Positions 1-8,250 of a stretch of 64,000 nucleotides of DNA are shown here, piece by piece. Source of the DNA: Roseateles sp. Lineage in GTDB: Bacteria; Pseudomonadota; Gammaproteobacteria; Burkholderiales; Burkholderiaceae_C. Both the position numbers and the translations under genes were made by a program. The stretch is from NCBI GenBank assembly GCA_016790285.1, contig JAEUPJ010000006.1, forward strand, positions 62,001 to 126,000, written 5' to 3'. Each line of letters begins with the position of its first letter. The stretch's first letter is position 1. The notes beneath the pieces were generated by a model. That model made no database searches. It saw only the letters and a program-made list of their open reading frames with translations, and had not been told where the DNA came from.

Positions 1-1
1 G

Positions 2-55
2 AGGCAGGTCTTGCAGGCCATCGAGAAGTTGAAAGGCCATGACGATGAACACTGA
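2..55 (+). CDS. 3' end of a possible upstream gene (partial)
   Basis: An open frame enters from the left edge and stops at TGA 53-55, giving a tail that reads RQVLQAIEKLKGHDDEH. It overlaps the start of the HicB-type gene by about 10-17 bases, the arrangement expected of a toxin gene placed just before its antitoxin. Only about 17 residues are visible, so the family cannot be named. A second frame is also open here (stop at 40-42), so this reading is uncertain. Confidence 0.3.
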   Translation, partial: RQVLQAIEKLKGHDDEH

Positions 56-368
56 CCACTACACCTACCGCGTCACCTGGTCGGCGGAAGACCAGGAGCA
101 TGTCGGCCTTTGCGCCGAGCTGCCTTCCCTGTCCTGGCTCGCGGGCTCGCCCGACGATGCGCTGGCCGGCATCCGTGCGCTGGTGCGCGAATGCGTCAAG
201 GACATGCTGGCTCAAGGCGAGGCCGTTCCCGAACCCATTGCGGATCGACGCTACAGCGGTGAATTCAAGGTGCGCATCCCGCCTCACCAGCATCGCAAAC
301 TGGCCATTGAGGCGAGCGAGCAAGGCGTGAGCCTGAACCGTCTGGTCAGTTCGAAGCTCTCCACCTAG
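45..368 (+). CDS. hicB: HicB-family antitoxin with C-terminal ribbon-helix-helix
   Basis: Small protein of 107 aa. The N-terminal half (about residues 3-60, with LCAELPSLSWLA) matches the HicB-like partial RNase-H fold. The C-terminal half (FKVRIPPHQHRKLAIEA...GVSLNRLVSSKL) matches an Arc/CopG ribbon-helix-helix that would bind its own operator. In this family such proteins neutralise a small toxin and repress the toxin-antitoxin promoter. There is an in-frame ATG at 39, but the GAAAGG at 31-36 is well spaced only for the ATG at 45, so I place the start there. The toxin is not identifiable because the window begins too close. No second toxin-like gene follows; the next gene is convergent. Confidence 0.75.
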   Translation: MNTDHYTYRVTWSAEDQEHVGLCAELPSLSWLAGSPDDALAGIRALVRECVKDMLAQGEAVPEPIADRRYSGEFKVRIPPHQHRKLAIEASEQGVSLNRLVSSKLST

Positions 369-370
369 CG

Positions 371-3076
371 TCAACCTTGCAGTGACCGCACCACCAGCTT
401 GAAGTCCGGGTCCTCCGGGAAGGGCTTGACCGTGAACCCGAGGCCGCGCATCAGCTTGAGCATGTCGGCGTTGTTGGTGAGCACCAGGCCTTCGATGTCC
501 GACAGCCCCTTCTCGCGCGCGGCGTCGGTGATGCCCTCCATCAGTCGCGAGCCGAGGCCCTTGCCGCCGAAGTCGTCGGCCACCAGCAGGCTGAACTCGC
601 AGCTCGTCTGGTCGGGGTTGGTGATGATGCGGCTCACGCCGACGATCCGCTCCACCTCGTCGAAGCCGCCATCGTCGCGCGCCGTGCGCTCGGTGTAGAC
701 GGCCACCAGCGCCATCTCGCGGTCGTAGTCGATCAGCGTCAGCCGCGCCAGCAGGCCCGGCGGCAGCTCCTTGATCGCGCTGGCGAAGCGGAAGTAGCGG
801 CTCTCGGGCTTGAGGCCGCGCACCAGCTCCTGCAGCATCTGCGCGTCGTCGGGCCGCACGGGGCGCACCGTGACCTCGCCGCCACCGGCCAGCGGCCACA
901 CCTGCTCGAAGCGCGCTGGGTAGGGCAGGATGGCCAGGTGCGGGTAGTCGAAGGCGCGGGCCATGCCGCTTTGCGGCCCCGGCTGCAGCACGACGCGCGC
1001 GTCCACGGCCACGGCGCCGGTCTCGTCGACGATGAGCGGGTTGATGTCCATCTCGCGCAGCTGCGGGAACTCGCAGACCATCTCGCTCACCCGCAGCAGC
1101 ACGCGCTCCAGCGCCTCCAGGTCGGCCGGTGCGCCACCGCCGCGGCCCTCGGCCAGGCCCTCGGACACGCGGGCGCGCTCGATGAGCCGGCGGGCCAGGA
1201 ACTGGTTCAGCGGCGGCAGCTCCATCGCGCGGTCGGCAATGAGCTCGATCATGGTGCCGCCCGCGCCGAAGACGATGGTCGGGCCGAAGGCTTCGTCCGT
1301 CACCAGCCCCACGCACACCTCCTGGCCGCCGCGGGCGCGCTGGGCGCGCGCCATCTTCTGCACCGTCACGCCGTTGATGCGCGCCTGGGGCTGCAGCCGC
1401 TTCACGCGCGCCACCATCTCGTTGTAGGTGTCGCGCGCGGCCGAGCCGCTCTGGATGTTCAACGCCACGCCCTGCACGTCGCTCTTGTGGGCGATGTCGG
1501 GGGAGTCGATCTTGAGCGCGACGGGAAAGCCCATCTGCGTGGCCAGCATCATGGCCTCGTTGGCGCTGCGCGCCAGCACCGTCTGCGTGACCGGGATGTG
1601 GAAAGCCGCCAGCAACGCCTTGCTCTCCATCTCGGTCATCGTGCGGCGGCGCTCGGCCAGCACGCTCTCGATGAGCAGCCGCGCGGCCTCGACGTCGGGC
1701 TGCGCGAGGTTCGACATGGGCGGCGGCGTCTGCAGCAGCAGCTGCTGGTTGGCGTAGAAGGCCGCGATGTTGCCGAAGGCGCCTACCGCCGCCTCGGGGG
1801 TGCGGAAGTTGGCGATGGCCGCCTCATTGAGCACGCGGCGCGCCTCCAGCACCGAGGCGTCACCCATCCAGCAGCCCAGCAGCGGCTTGGCCGTCACGGC
1901 CTTGGCGGCGACGACGGCGCGTGCCGTCTCGGTGGCGTCCGAGCCGATCTGCGGGGCGTACACCGCGAGCAGGCCGTCCACGCCCGGGTCCCGCGCCGCG
2001 GCCTCGATGGCGGCGCGAAAGTGCTCGGGTGTGGCCGCGGCCGAGAGGTCGATCAGATCGGCCAGCGAGGCCAGGGCCGGCAGCTGCGGCGCCAGGGCCC
2101 GCGCCACGTCGGGCGAGAGCTTGCCCAGCTGCAGGCCGATCTCGCTGACCCAGTCGGCCGCCAGCACGCCGGGGCCGCCGCCATTGGTGATGATGGCCAG
2201 GCGCTTGCCCACCGGCCGGTAGCGCGCGGCCAGGCATTTCGCGGCCGAGAACAGCTCCACGAAGCTGCGCACCCGCACCGCGCCGGCGCGGCGCAGCGCG
2301 GCGTCGAAGACGTCGTCGCTGCCGACGATGGCGCGGCTGTGGGTCAGCGCCGCCTCGTTGCCGGCGCTGCGCCGGCCGGCCTTGAGCACCACCACCGGCT
2401 TGGCGTGGGCGGCCGAGCGCAGCGCGCTCATGAAGCGGCGCGCGCTGGAGATGCCTTCGAGGTAGACGACGATGCTCTGCGTGCGGGCATCGCTGGCCAG
2501 GAAGTCCAGCACCTGGGCCAGGTCCACGGCCGCGTTCGGGCCCAGCGACACCACCTGGCTGAAGCCGACGTGGTTCTGCTGCGCCCAGTCGAGCATGGCC
2601 GAGGTGAGGGCGCCCGACTGCGACACCAGCGCCAGCGACCCTTCCGCGGCCAGCGGCCCGGCCGCGCTCGCGTTGAGGTGCAGGTGCGGGCGCTGGAAGC
2701 CCAGGCAGTTGGGGCCCAGCAGGTGCACGCCCTCGCGGCGCGCGATGCGCTTGAGCTGCGCAGCCTGCTCGGGCTCGATGCCGTCGCTCACGATCAGGGC
2801 CGAGCGGCAGGCGATGCGCCCGGCCACTTCCAGCGCTGCGGCGATCTCCTCGGCGGGCAGGGCGATGATGGCCAGGTCGGCCCGCGAGCGGGCCAGCTCG
2901 CCCAGCGTGCCGGTCGTCTCGCCGTGCAGGAACTGCGGCGGATGCGGCCCCGGCGCGGCCGTGAGTGCGGCGCGCAGCACGCGCGCCTGGCGGGTCTGCC
3001 GCTCGGGCTCGTCCGGCCCGGCGAACACCACCACCGAGCGGGGCATGAACAGGGGCGTCAGGAAATGGTTGTCCAT
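371..3076 (-). CDS. pat: Pat-type bifunctional acyl-CoA synthetase-like / GNAT protein acetyltransferase
   Basis: 901 aa with the order seen in Pat/YfiQ (PatZ): CoA-binding Rossmann domain (about 8-135, with LLGPNCLGF), ligase-CoA domains (SQSGALTSAMLDW, then ITNGGGPGVLAAD near 300), ATP-grasp domain (about 480-700, MGFPVALKIDSPDIAHKSD) and a C-terminal GNAT domain (about 735-890, SLLVADDFGGKGLGSRLM carrying the acetyl-CoA loop). Members of this family acetylate lysines of metabolic enzymes, for example acetyl-CoA synthetase, and the synthetase-like part is usually regulatory. It lies 18 bases downstream of a deacetylase gene on the same strand, so the writer and eraser of acylation are probably co-transcribed. 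The actual substrate is not shown by the sequence. Confidence 0.88.
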   Translation of the reverse strand: MDNHFLTPLFMPRSVVVFAGPDEPERQTRQARVLRAALTAAPGPHPPQFLHGETTGTLGELARSRADLAIIALPAEEIAAALEVAGRIACRSALIVSDGIEPEQAAQLKRIARREGVHLLGPNCLGFQRPHLHLNASAAGPLAAEGSLALVSQSGALTSAMLDWAQQNHVGFSQVVSLGPNAAVDLAQVLDFLASDARTQSIVVYLEGISSARRFMSALRSAAHAKPVVVLKAGRRSAGNEAALTHSRAIVGSDDVFDAALRRAGAVRVRSFVELFSAAKCLAARYRPVGKRLAIITNGGGPGVLAADWVSEIGLQLGKLSPDVARALAPQLPALASLADLIDLSAAATPEHFRAAIEAAARDPGVDGLLAVYAPQIGSDATETARAVVAAKAVTAKPLLGCWMGDASVLEARRVLNEAAIANFRTPEAAVGAFGNIAAFYANQQLLLQTPPPMSNLAQPDVEAARLLIESVLAERRRTMTEMESKALLAAFHIPVTQTVLARSANEAMMLATQMGFPVALKIDSPDIAHKSDVQGVALNIQSGSAARDTYNEMVARVKRLQPQARINGVTVQKMARAQRARGGQEVCVGLVTDEAFGPTIVFGAGGTMIELIADRAMELPPLNQFLARRLIERARVSEGLAEGRGGGAPADLEALERVLLRVSEMVCEFPQLREMDINPLIVDETGAVAVDARVVLQPGPQSGMARAFDYPHLAILPYPARFEQVWPLAGGGEVTVRPVRPDDAQMLQELVRGLKPESRYFRFASAIKELPPGLLARLTLIDYDREMALVAVYTERTARDDGGFDEVERIVGVSRIITNPDQTSCEFSLLVADDFGGKGLGSRLMEGITDAAREKGLSDIEGLVLTNNADMLKLMRGLGFTVKPFPEDPDFKLVVRSLQG

Positions 3077-3094
3077 GGGTTCAGACTTCAGACT

Positions 3095-4033
3095 CTAGTC
3101 GGCGCCGATCAGCACCTTGACGTGGGCCGCGGCGCTGCGCGCCAGCGGGTTGAGGACGTAGCCGCCTTCCAGGCAGGAGATCATGCGCCCGCGGCAGTGA
3201 CGCTCCGCGACATTCATCAGCTGGCGCGTGACCCATTCGTAGTCGCCGTCCACCAGCCCGAGGTTGCCCATGTCGTCCTCGCGGTGGGCATCGAAGCCGG
3301 CGCTGACGTAGATGAGCTGCGGCCGGAAGGCGTCGAGCGCAGGCAGCCAGTGCTCGGTCACGGCGGCGCGGAACGCGTCGCTGCCCGAGCGCGGCGGCAG
3401 GCCGACGTTGACCATGTTGGGCGCGTCCTTCAGCGAACGCGCGTCCGGCCCGTTGAACGGGTACAGGCCCGTCTCGAAGATGCTGCACATCAGCACGCGT
3501 TCGTCGCCGGCCAGGATGTCCTCGCTGCCGTTGCCGTGGTGCACGTCGAAGTCCACCAGGGCCACGCGCGTGAGGCCGTGCACGTCCAGCGCATGACGGA
3601 TGCCCACCGCCACGTTGTTGAAGAAGCAAAAGCCCATGGCCGCGTCGTGCTCGGCATGGTGGCCGGGCGGCCGCACCGCGCAGAAAGCCGTGGGCGCCTG
3701 GCCGCCGAGCACCAGGTCGGTGGCCAGCACGGCGGCACCGGCCGCGCGCAGCGCCGCGGGCACGGTGAAGCGGTTCATGCGGGTGTCGGGGTCGACCTGC
3801 GCGTAGCCCTCGCGCGGCGCGGCGTCGCGCACGCGCCGCACGTGCATCGCCGAGTGGGCGCGCTCGAGCTGCGCGTCGCTCGCCAGCGGCGCGTCGTGCG
3901 GCAGCATGTAGTCGAGCAGGCCGCGCACGAGCAGCATGTCGGCGATGGCGCTCAGGCGCTCGGGGCATTCCGGGTGGCCCGGGCCCATCTCGTGGCGGGC
4001 GCAATCCGGGTGGCTGATGTAGACGGGCAGCAT
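3095..4033 (-). CDS. Histone-deacetylase-family (AcuC-like) amidohydrolase
   Basis: 312 aa, the full arginase/deacetylase fold. Visible signatures are HPECPERL near the N terminus, the catalytic HHAEHDAAMGFCFFNN, zinc-ligand segment DFDVHHGNG, and SAGFDAHRED. The paired His, the Asp-His ligands and the later Asp are all present, so it should be an active Zn hydrolase that removes acetyl or related groups from protein lysines or small amides (AcuC, polyamine deacetylase and HDAC-like enzymes share these motifs). The ATG at 4033 has a GAGGAG about nine bases upstream. It leads the operon with the Pat-type acetyltransferase and diverges from the DUF4197 gene across 114 bases. Confidence 0.88.
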   Translation of the reverse strand: MLPVYISHPDCARHEMGPGHPECPERLSAIADMLLVRGLLDYMLPHDAPLASDAQLERAHSAMHVRRVRDAAPREGYAQVDPDTRMNRFTVPAALRAAGAAVLATDLVLGGQAPTAFCAVRPPGHHAEHDAAMGFCFFNNVAVGIRHALDVHGLTRVALVDFDVHHGNGSEDILAGDERVLMCSIFETGLYPFNGPDARSLKDAPNMVNVGLPPRSGSDAFRAAVTEHWLPALDAFRPQLIYVSAGFDAHREDDMGNLGLVDGDYEWVTRQLMNVAERHCRGRMISCLEGGYVLNPLARSAAAHVKVLIGAD

Positions 4034-4147
4034 GGTCTTTTGTCTCCTCGCCCGAGCTTAGGCAGCGGGGCTGACGCTGTGTTGACCTGGCGCAAGGGCC
4101 CGGCGCGGGGTGGCAAGATGGGCGTATCCACCGACCGGAGCCCCGCC

Positions 4148-4825
4148 ATGCAACGCCGCCACGTCATTGCCCTGCCCACCGCGCTGCTGCTACCCCCCGC
4201 CTGGGCGCTGAGCCTCACCGAGGGCGACGCCAACGCCGGCATCCGCACGGCGCTGGAGCGCGGCGCCAACGCAGCTGTCGCGCTGCTGGGTCGCCCCGAC
4301 GGCTTCCTGGGCAACCCGCTCGTGAAGATCGAGCTGCCGGGCTACCTGAAGGACGCCGCCAAGCTGCTCAAGGCCACCGGCCAGGGCCGCAAGCTCGATG
4401 AGCTCGTCACCGCCATGAACCGCGCCGCCGAGGCCGCCGTGCCGGCCGCCAAGCCGCTGCTCGTGAAAGCCGTGAAGGACATGAGCGTGGAGGACGGCCT
4501 GAAGATCCTCAAGGGCGGCGACGACTCGGTCACGCAGTTCTTCGCCGGCAAGACGCGCGAGCCGCTGTCCAAGCAGTTCCTGCCCATCGTCACGCAGGCG
4601 ACCGAGAAGGTGTCGCTCGCCGACAAGTACAACGCCGTGGCCAAGAAGGCGGGTGGCTTCGGCCTCATGCAGGGCGACGAAGCCAACATCCAGCAGTACG
4701 TCACGGCGCGTGCGCTGGACGGCCTGTACCGCATCATCGGCGAGGAAGAAAAGAAGATCCGCCAGGACCCGGTGGGCACCGGCAGTGCCATCCTGAAGAA
4801 GGTGTTTGGCGGTTTGGGCGGCTGA
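4148..4825 (+). CDS. DUF4197 exported protein
   Basis: 225 aa. A signal peptide (MQRRHVIALPTALLLPPAWA) is followed by a helical body with GIRTALERGANAAVALLG and DKYNAVAKKAGGFGLM, typical of the periplasmic DUF4197 family of proteobacteria. No catalytic residues are known for this family and none are obvious. The frame is open far upstream (to 938) opposite the pat gene, but that part is an antisense shadow; the start at 4148 is chosen because it gives the signal peptide. The gene stands alone between the divergent deacetylase gene and the ProQ gene. Confidence 0.82.
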   Translation: MQRRHVIALPTALLLPPAWALSLTEGDANAGIRTALERGANAAVALLGRPDGFLGNPLVKIELPGYLKDAAKLLKATGQGRKLDELVTAMNRAAEAAVPAAKPLLVKAVKDMSVEDGLKILKGGDDSVTQFFAGKTREPLSKQFLPIVTQATEKVSLADKYNAVAKKAGGFGLMQGDEANIQQYVTARALDGLYRIIGEEEKKIRQDPVGTGSAILKKVFGGLGG

Positions 4826-4860
4826 AGGACAATCCGCGGTTCCGCAAGCCGGCCCAGTTC

Positions 4861-5808
4861 ATGAATTCCGACATTCCCGATACCGCTCCCGTCCCCGCTC
4901 CCGAGGCCATCGACCCGCCCGCAGCAGCACCCGCTGCCGTGCAAGCCATCGAGGCCGAAGAGCCTGCTGCGGCGGACGCGGTGGTGGCCGAGGCGCCGGC
5001 CGTGCCTGCTGCCGCGGCACCGGCCGTGGACGCCACCGCCGAGCTCAAGGCCCTGTTCCCCGCGCTGTTCACCGGCCGCCCCAAGCCCGTGAAGCTGCGC
5101 ATCCAGGCCGACATCCAGGAGCGCGCGCCGGGCAAGTTCAGTAAGGCGCAGCTGAGCGCCTTCCTGCGCCGCCACACGGGCAGCACGGGCTACCTGATCG
5201 CGCTGACCCAGGCCAAGACCCGTTTCGACCTCGACGGCAACCCCGCCGGCGAGATCACCGAGGAGCACCTCACCGCCGCCAAGGACGAGCTCGCGCGCCG
5301 CAAGGGGTTGCAGGCGGAGCGCCAGCAGGTCGAGCAGGAGCGCCACCAGCTGGAGATCCAGCAGCGCCGCAACCGCGCGCAGCTGCTCTGGGACTTCGAG
5401 CGCACGACGCTGACCGAGGCCAACTTCTGCGTGCTCAAGGGCCTGACCGTGGCCGAGCTGCCCGGCATCCTCGAGATCGCCCGCAAGGAGCGCGCCGAGG
5501 CGCCGCCGGCACCGCCGCGCGAGGCTCGCCGCGATGATCGGCGCGATGACCGCCGTCCCGAGGGCCGTCCGCAAGGGCGCCCGGATTCGCGCGGCCCCCG
5601 CCGGCCCGACCAGCGCGGCGAGGGTCGCCCGGGTGGCAAGCCCGGTAGCGCGCCGCGTGGCGGCGGCAGGCCGGGCGGTGCGCCCCAGCCGGGTCGCAAG
5701 CCCGGCGGGCCGCAGCAGCCGCGCCGCGATCAGGCGCCGCAGGCTCAGCCCGCCGCCGAGGCCCCGGCCGCTGCGGTCGAGGCCCCGAAGGACCCCGCCG
5801 CCGAGTGA
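4861..5808 (+). CDS. proQ: ProQ/FinO-domain RNA chaperone with long disordered tails
   Basis: 315 aa. The FinO/ProQ fold spans about residues 60-185 (KALFPALFTGRPKPVKLRI, then FLRRHTGSTGYLIAL and RFDLDGNPAGEI). It is preceded by about 60 residues rich in Ala, Pro and Glu and followed by a charged helix (QQVEQERHQLEIQQRR) and about 100 residues rich in Arg, Gly and Pro (RRDDRRDDRRPEGRPQGRP). ProQ proteins bind structured sRNAs and mRNA 3' ends; the basic tail should add non-specific RNA contact. It is longer than the roughly 230-aa E. coli ProQ and lacks an evident Tudor-like C-terminal domain. Its stop codon abuts the stop of the convergent aminopeptidase gene with no spacer. Confidence 0.85.
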   Translation: MNSDIPDTAPVPAPEAIDPPAAAPAAVQAIEAEEPAAADAVVAEAPAVPAAAAPAVDATAELKALFPALFTGRPKPVKLRIQADIQERAPGKFSKAQLSAFLRRHTGSTGYLIALTQAKTRFDLDGNPAGEITEEHLTAAKDELARRKGLQAERQQVEQERHQLEIQQRRNRAQLLWDFERTTLTEANFCVLKGLTVAELPGILEIARKERAEAPPAPPREARRDDRRDDRRPEGRPQGRPDSRGPRRPDQRGEGRPGGKPGSAPRGGGRPGGAPQPGRKPGGPQQPRRDQAPQAQPAAEAPAAAVEAPKDPAAE

Positions 5809-7188
5809 TCAGCCGTTGTAGCGCTGCTCCAGGTAGCTGAGCAGCGTGCGGATGGTCTGCGCCTCGCCGCCCACGGGGCGGCCGGCGCGCGGGGCATCGT
5901 TCCAGGCGAACAGGTCGATGTGCAGCCAGTCCTGCTCGCGCGGCAGGAAGTCTTCCAGGAACAGGGCCGCGTTGATGGCCCCGGCCAGCGCGCTCTTGCC
6001 GGTGTTGACGATGTCGCCGATGGAGCTCTCGATGCCGGCGTGATACGGCGCCCACAGCGGCATGTGCCACAGCGGGTCGTCGAGCTTCAGGCCCAGGTCG
6101 ACGAGGTCGCGGGCGGTGTCCATGTGCTTGGCAAACAGCGCGGGCAGCTGGGCGCCCAGGGCCACGCGGGCGGCGCCGGTGAGCGTGGCCAGGTCGATGA
6201 CGAGGTCGGGCTGGCTCTCGGCCGCGTAGGCCAGGGCGTCGCACAGGATGACGCGGCCTTCGGCGTCGGTGTTGCCGATCTCGATGTGCAGGCCCTTGCG
6301 CGTCTTGATGATGTCGCCGGGCCGGTAGGCGTTGCCCGAGATCGAGTTCTCGACCGCCGGGATCAGCAGCTGCAGCCGCACCGGCAGCTTGAAGGCCATG
6401 ATGAGGCCGGCCAGGCCCAGCGCGTTGGCGGCGCCGCCCATGTCCTTCTTCATCTGGCGCATGCCCTCACCGCCCTTGATGTTCAGGCCGCCGCTGTCGA
6501 AGCAGACGCCCTTGCCGACCAGCGACAGCTTGGGGTGCTTGGGGTTGCCCCAGTTCACCTCGATCAGGCGAGGTGAGCGCGTGCTCGCGCGGCCAACGGC
6601 GTGGATGCTGGGGAAGTTCTTCTTGAGCAGGGCGTCGCCGACGATCTCGGAGAAGCTGGCGCCGTACTGCTTGGCCAGGGCCTTGGCGGCGCCGGCCAGC
6701 TCGGCCGGGCCCATGTGCTCGGCAGGCGTGTTGACGAGGTCGCGCGTGGCGGCGATGGCCGTCGCCAGGGCCAGGCCGCGTTCGGCGTCGGCGCCAGCCT
6801 TCAGCGCCAGCGTGGCCGGCGCGCGCTTGGCGGGCTTGTAGAGGTCGAAGCGGTAGCCGCCCAGCTCCCAGGACATGGCGGCCGCTTCCGGCAGCAGGGC
6901 CAAACCGGCGTCGTCGAGCTTGTAGACGCCTTCGGGCAAGGCCAGCGGCAGGTGGCTCAGGGCGAAGGGGTGGGCGACGTGGCCCACGCCCGCGAAGACC
7001 TGGGCCAGGCGGCCGTCGGCGTCGGGGACGAGGGCGTGGGTGTCGGCGGCACCCACGAAGCCCACCGTGGCGAGCCAGGCGCGCGTGGCGTCCGGCAGGC
7101 CCGTGACCAGGGCCTGGAAGGCCGCGCGGTCGACGACGGTGATGGGGGTGGCCTTGGCCGGGAGGGTCTTCTTGAGCTGGACGGTCAT
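5809..7188 (-). CDS. M17 leucyl aminopeptidase family protein
   Basis: 459 aa starting MTVQLKKTLPAKATPI. The C-terminal catalytic domain shows the two-metal M17 signatures: VGKGVCFDSGGLNIK, MKKDMGGAAN, and the diagnostic NTDAEGRVIL. These Zn/Mn enzymes remove N-terminal residues from peptides in the cytoplasm. The frame runs open to 7650, but the start at 7188 has AGGAA upstream (AGGAACCTGAG) and matches the domain start. It is closer to the PepB/short LAP subgroup than to classical PepA. It converges with the ProQ gene and diverges from the 61-aa ORF. Confidence 0.87.
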   Translation of the reverse strand: MTVQLKKTLPAKATPITVVDRAAFQALVTGLPDATRAWLATVGFVGAADTHALVPDADGRLAQVFAGVGHVAHPFALSHLPLALPEGVYKLDDAGLALLPEAAAMSWELGGYRFDLYKPAKRAPATLALKAGADAERGLALATAIAATRDLVNTPAEHMGPAELAGAAKALAKQYGASFSEIVGDALLKKNFPSIHAVGRASTRSPRLIEVNWGNPKHPKLSLVGKGVCFDSGGLNIKGGEGMRQMKKDMGGAANALGLAGLIMAFKLPVRLQLLIPAVENSISGNAYRPGDIIKTRKGLHIEIGNTDAEGRVILCDALAYAAESQPDLVIDLATLTGAARVALGAQLPALFAKHMDTARDLVDLGLKLDDPLWHMPLWAPYHAGIESSIGDIVNTGKSALAGAINAALFLEDFLPREQDWLHIDLFAWNDAPRAGRPVGGEAQTIRTLLSYLEQRYNG

Positions 7189-7338
7189 CTCAGGTTCCTG
7201 GGGGTCGGAAAGCCGGCATTGTCGGCAAACCGGGGATGGCAAAGAAATGTGATCCGGCTTGTCAACCGCCCCCGAATCGGTTGCGTTGTGCCTCTCAATC
7301 GCGCCGGCCACCGGTCTGCGAGACAGGCAAGACAAGCC

Positions 7339-7524
7339 ATGATGAAGATCCAGCCCCGTAACGAAACGCAGCATCGCCGCCTCTCCGCCCCCGACATGGG
7401 TCTGGCCTGGAGCGCCGCGGAATCCGTCGACAAGGGCCGCAAGCACGAAGCTTTCGACACCGGTTTCTACAGCGGCGAACGCCGCGGCCTGGCGCGCGCC
7501 ATGCGCCTGGACCGCAAGCGCTGA
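7339..7524 (+). CDS. Small basic protein, unknown function
   Basis: 61 aa beginning MMKIQPRNETQHRRLSAPDM and ending in basic residues (LARAMRLDRKR). No membrane segment or cysteine motif. It is an isolated transcription unit: a divergent gene lies upstream and a clear intrinsic terminator lies 40 bases after its stop, which supports a real gene rather than chance. Two ATG codons in a row (7339 and 7342) leave the exact start open. I do not recognise a family; the basic, Arg-rich composition would suit nucleic acid or ribosome binding, but that is only a guess. Confidence 0.6.
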   Translation: MMKIQPRNETQHRRLSAPDMGLAWSAAESVDKGRKHEAFDTGFYSGERRGLARAMRLDRKR

Positions 7525-7564
7525 CCGCTCCCCCGACCCGCCTCGCCGGGTCATCTCAAGATGT

Positions 7565-7605
7565 AAGCCCGCCTTCCGGCCCCCCCGGATTGCGGGCTTC
7601 GTTTT
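7565..7605 (+). terminator. Intrinsic terminator after the 61-aa gene
   Basis: Perfect 8-bp stem AAGCCCGC (7565-7572) with GCGGGCTT (7592-7599), then CGTTTT. It separates the 61-aa gene from the membrane-protein gene. Confidence 0.8.
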
Positions 7606-7664
7606 GCCTGGATTGGGAAATCCTGCCGGCCCCGGAGCGCTGACAGCCATCAGAATTCGCCCCC

Positions 7665-8243
7665 ATGAAAGCCGCGCGCCGCTCCATCGCCTTCTTCTCC
7701 GGGCTCCTGCTCTACTGCTTCGGCGCCGGCGCCGCCATGAAGTACGCCAGCACCGGCCTGCCGCGGCAGGTCTATGTGCAGCTCGGCGGCCGCAACAGCC
7801 TGCCGGTGATGCTGGGCGAGGCGGTGGCCATCATGGTCATCCTCTTCATCGTGGCCACGATCTGGGGCTATCTCACGCTGCGTCCGCAGCGCCGCCGCCA
7901 CCGGCCTTACCTGGCCTGGATGATGTCGGGCGTGGGCGCCGCCTGGGCGGGTTGGCTGATCTTCGGGGCGTTCAGCTTCGCGCTGAAGCCGCGCGCCTAC
8001 TCCGCGCCGCTGCAGAGCCTGCTGCTGTCGTCCAATGCCGCGCCGCTGTTCGGGGCTCTCAACATTTTTGGCGTCGTCGCCGGTGTATGGCTGGCGGGGC
8101 GCTGGGCCAAGAAGCGCCAGATGCAACTGCCCAGCACCCGCTCGCGCCGCCGCTCGCAGTCTGCGGCCCAGGACGAGACCGAAGCCGACAGCACCGTCTC
8201 CACCGTCGGCCCGCAGACGGTCTCGCCACCCGCCGCGCACTGA
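7665..8243 (+). CDS. Membrane protein, unknown function
   Basis: 192 aa with about four predicted membrane segments: FFSGLLLYCFGAGAAM (near 10-27), MLGEAVAIMVILFIVATIWGY (49-70), WMMSGVGAAWAGWLIFGAFSF (85-108) and LFGALNIFGVVAGVWLAGRW (128-147). A basic cytoplasmic-type tail of about 45 residues follows. No enzymatic motif is visible. The DTW-domain gene starts seven bases after its stop, so the two are likely co-transcribed. Confidence 0.7.
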   Translation: MKAARRSIAFFSGLLLYCFGAGAAMKYASTGLPRQVYVQLGGRNSLPVMLGEAVAIMVILFIVATIWGYLTLRPQRRRHRPYLAWMMSGVGAAWAGWLIFGAFSFALKPRAYSAPLQSLLLSSNAAPLFGALNIFGVVAGVWLAGRWAKKRQMQLPSTRSRRRSQSAAQDETEADSTVSTVGPQTVSPPAAH

Positions 8244-8250
8244 CACCGCC

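Noticed and set aside
938-4147. Open frame of about 1070 codons antisense to the pat and deacetylase genes, joined to the DUF4197 frame
   Set aside because: Its translation is rich in His, Arg, Ala and Gly, typical of the antisense frame of GC-rich genes, and it has no domain; only the part from 4148 is a real gene.
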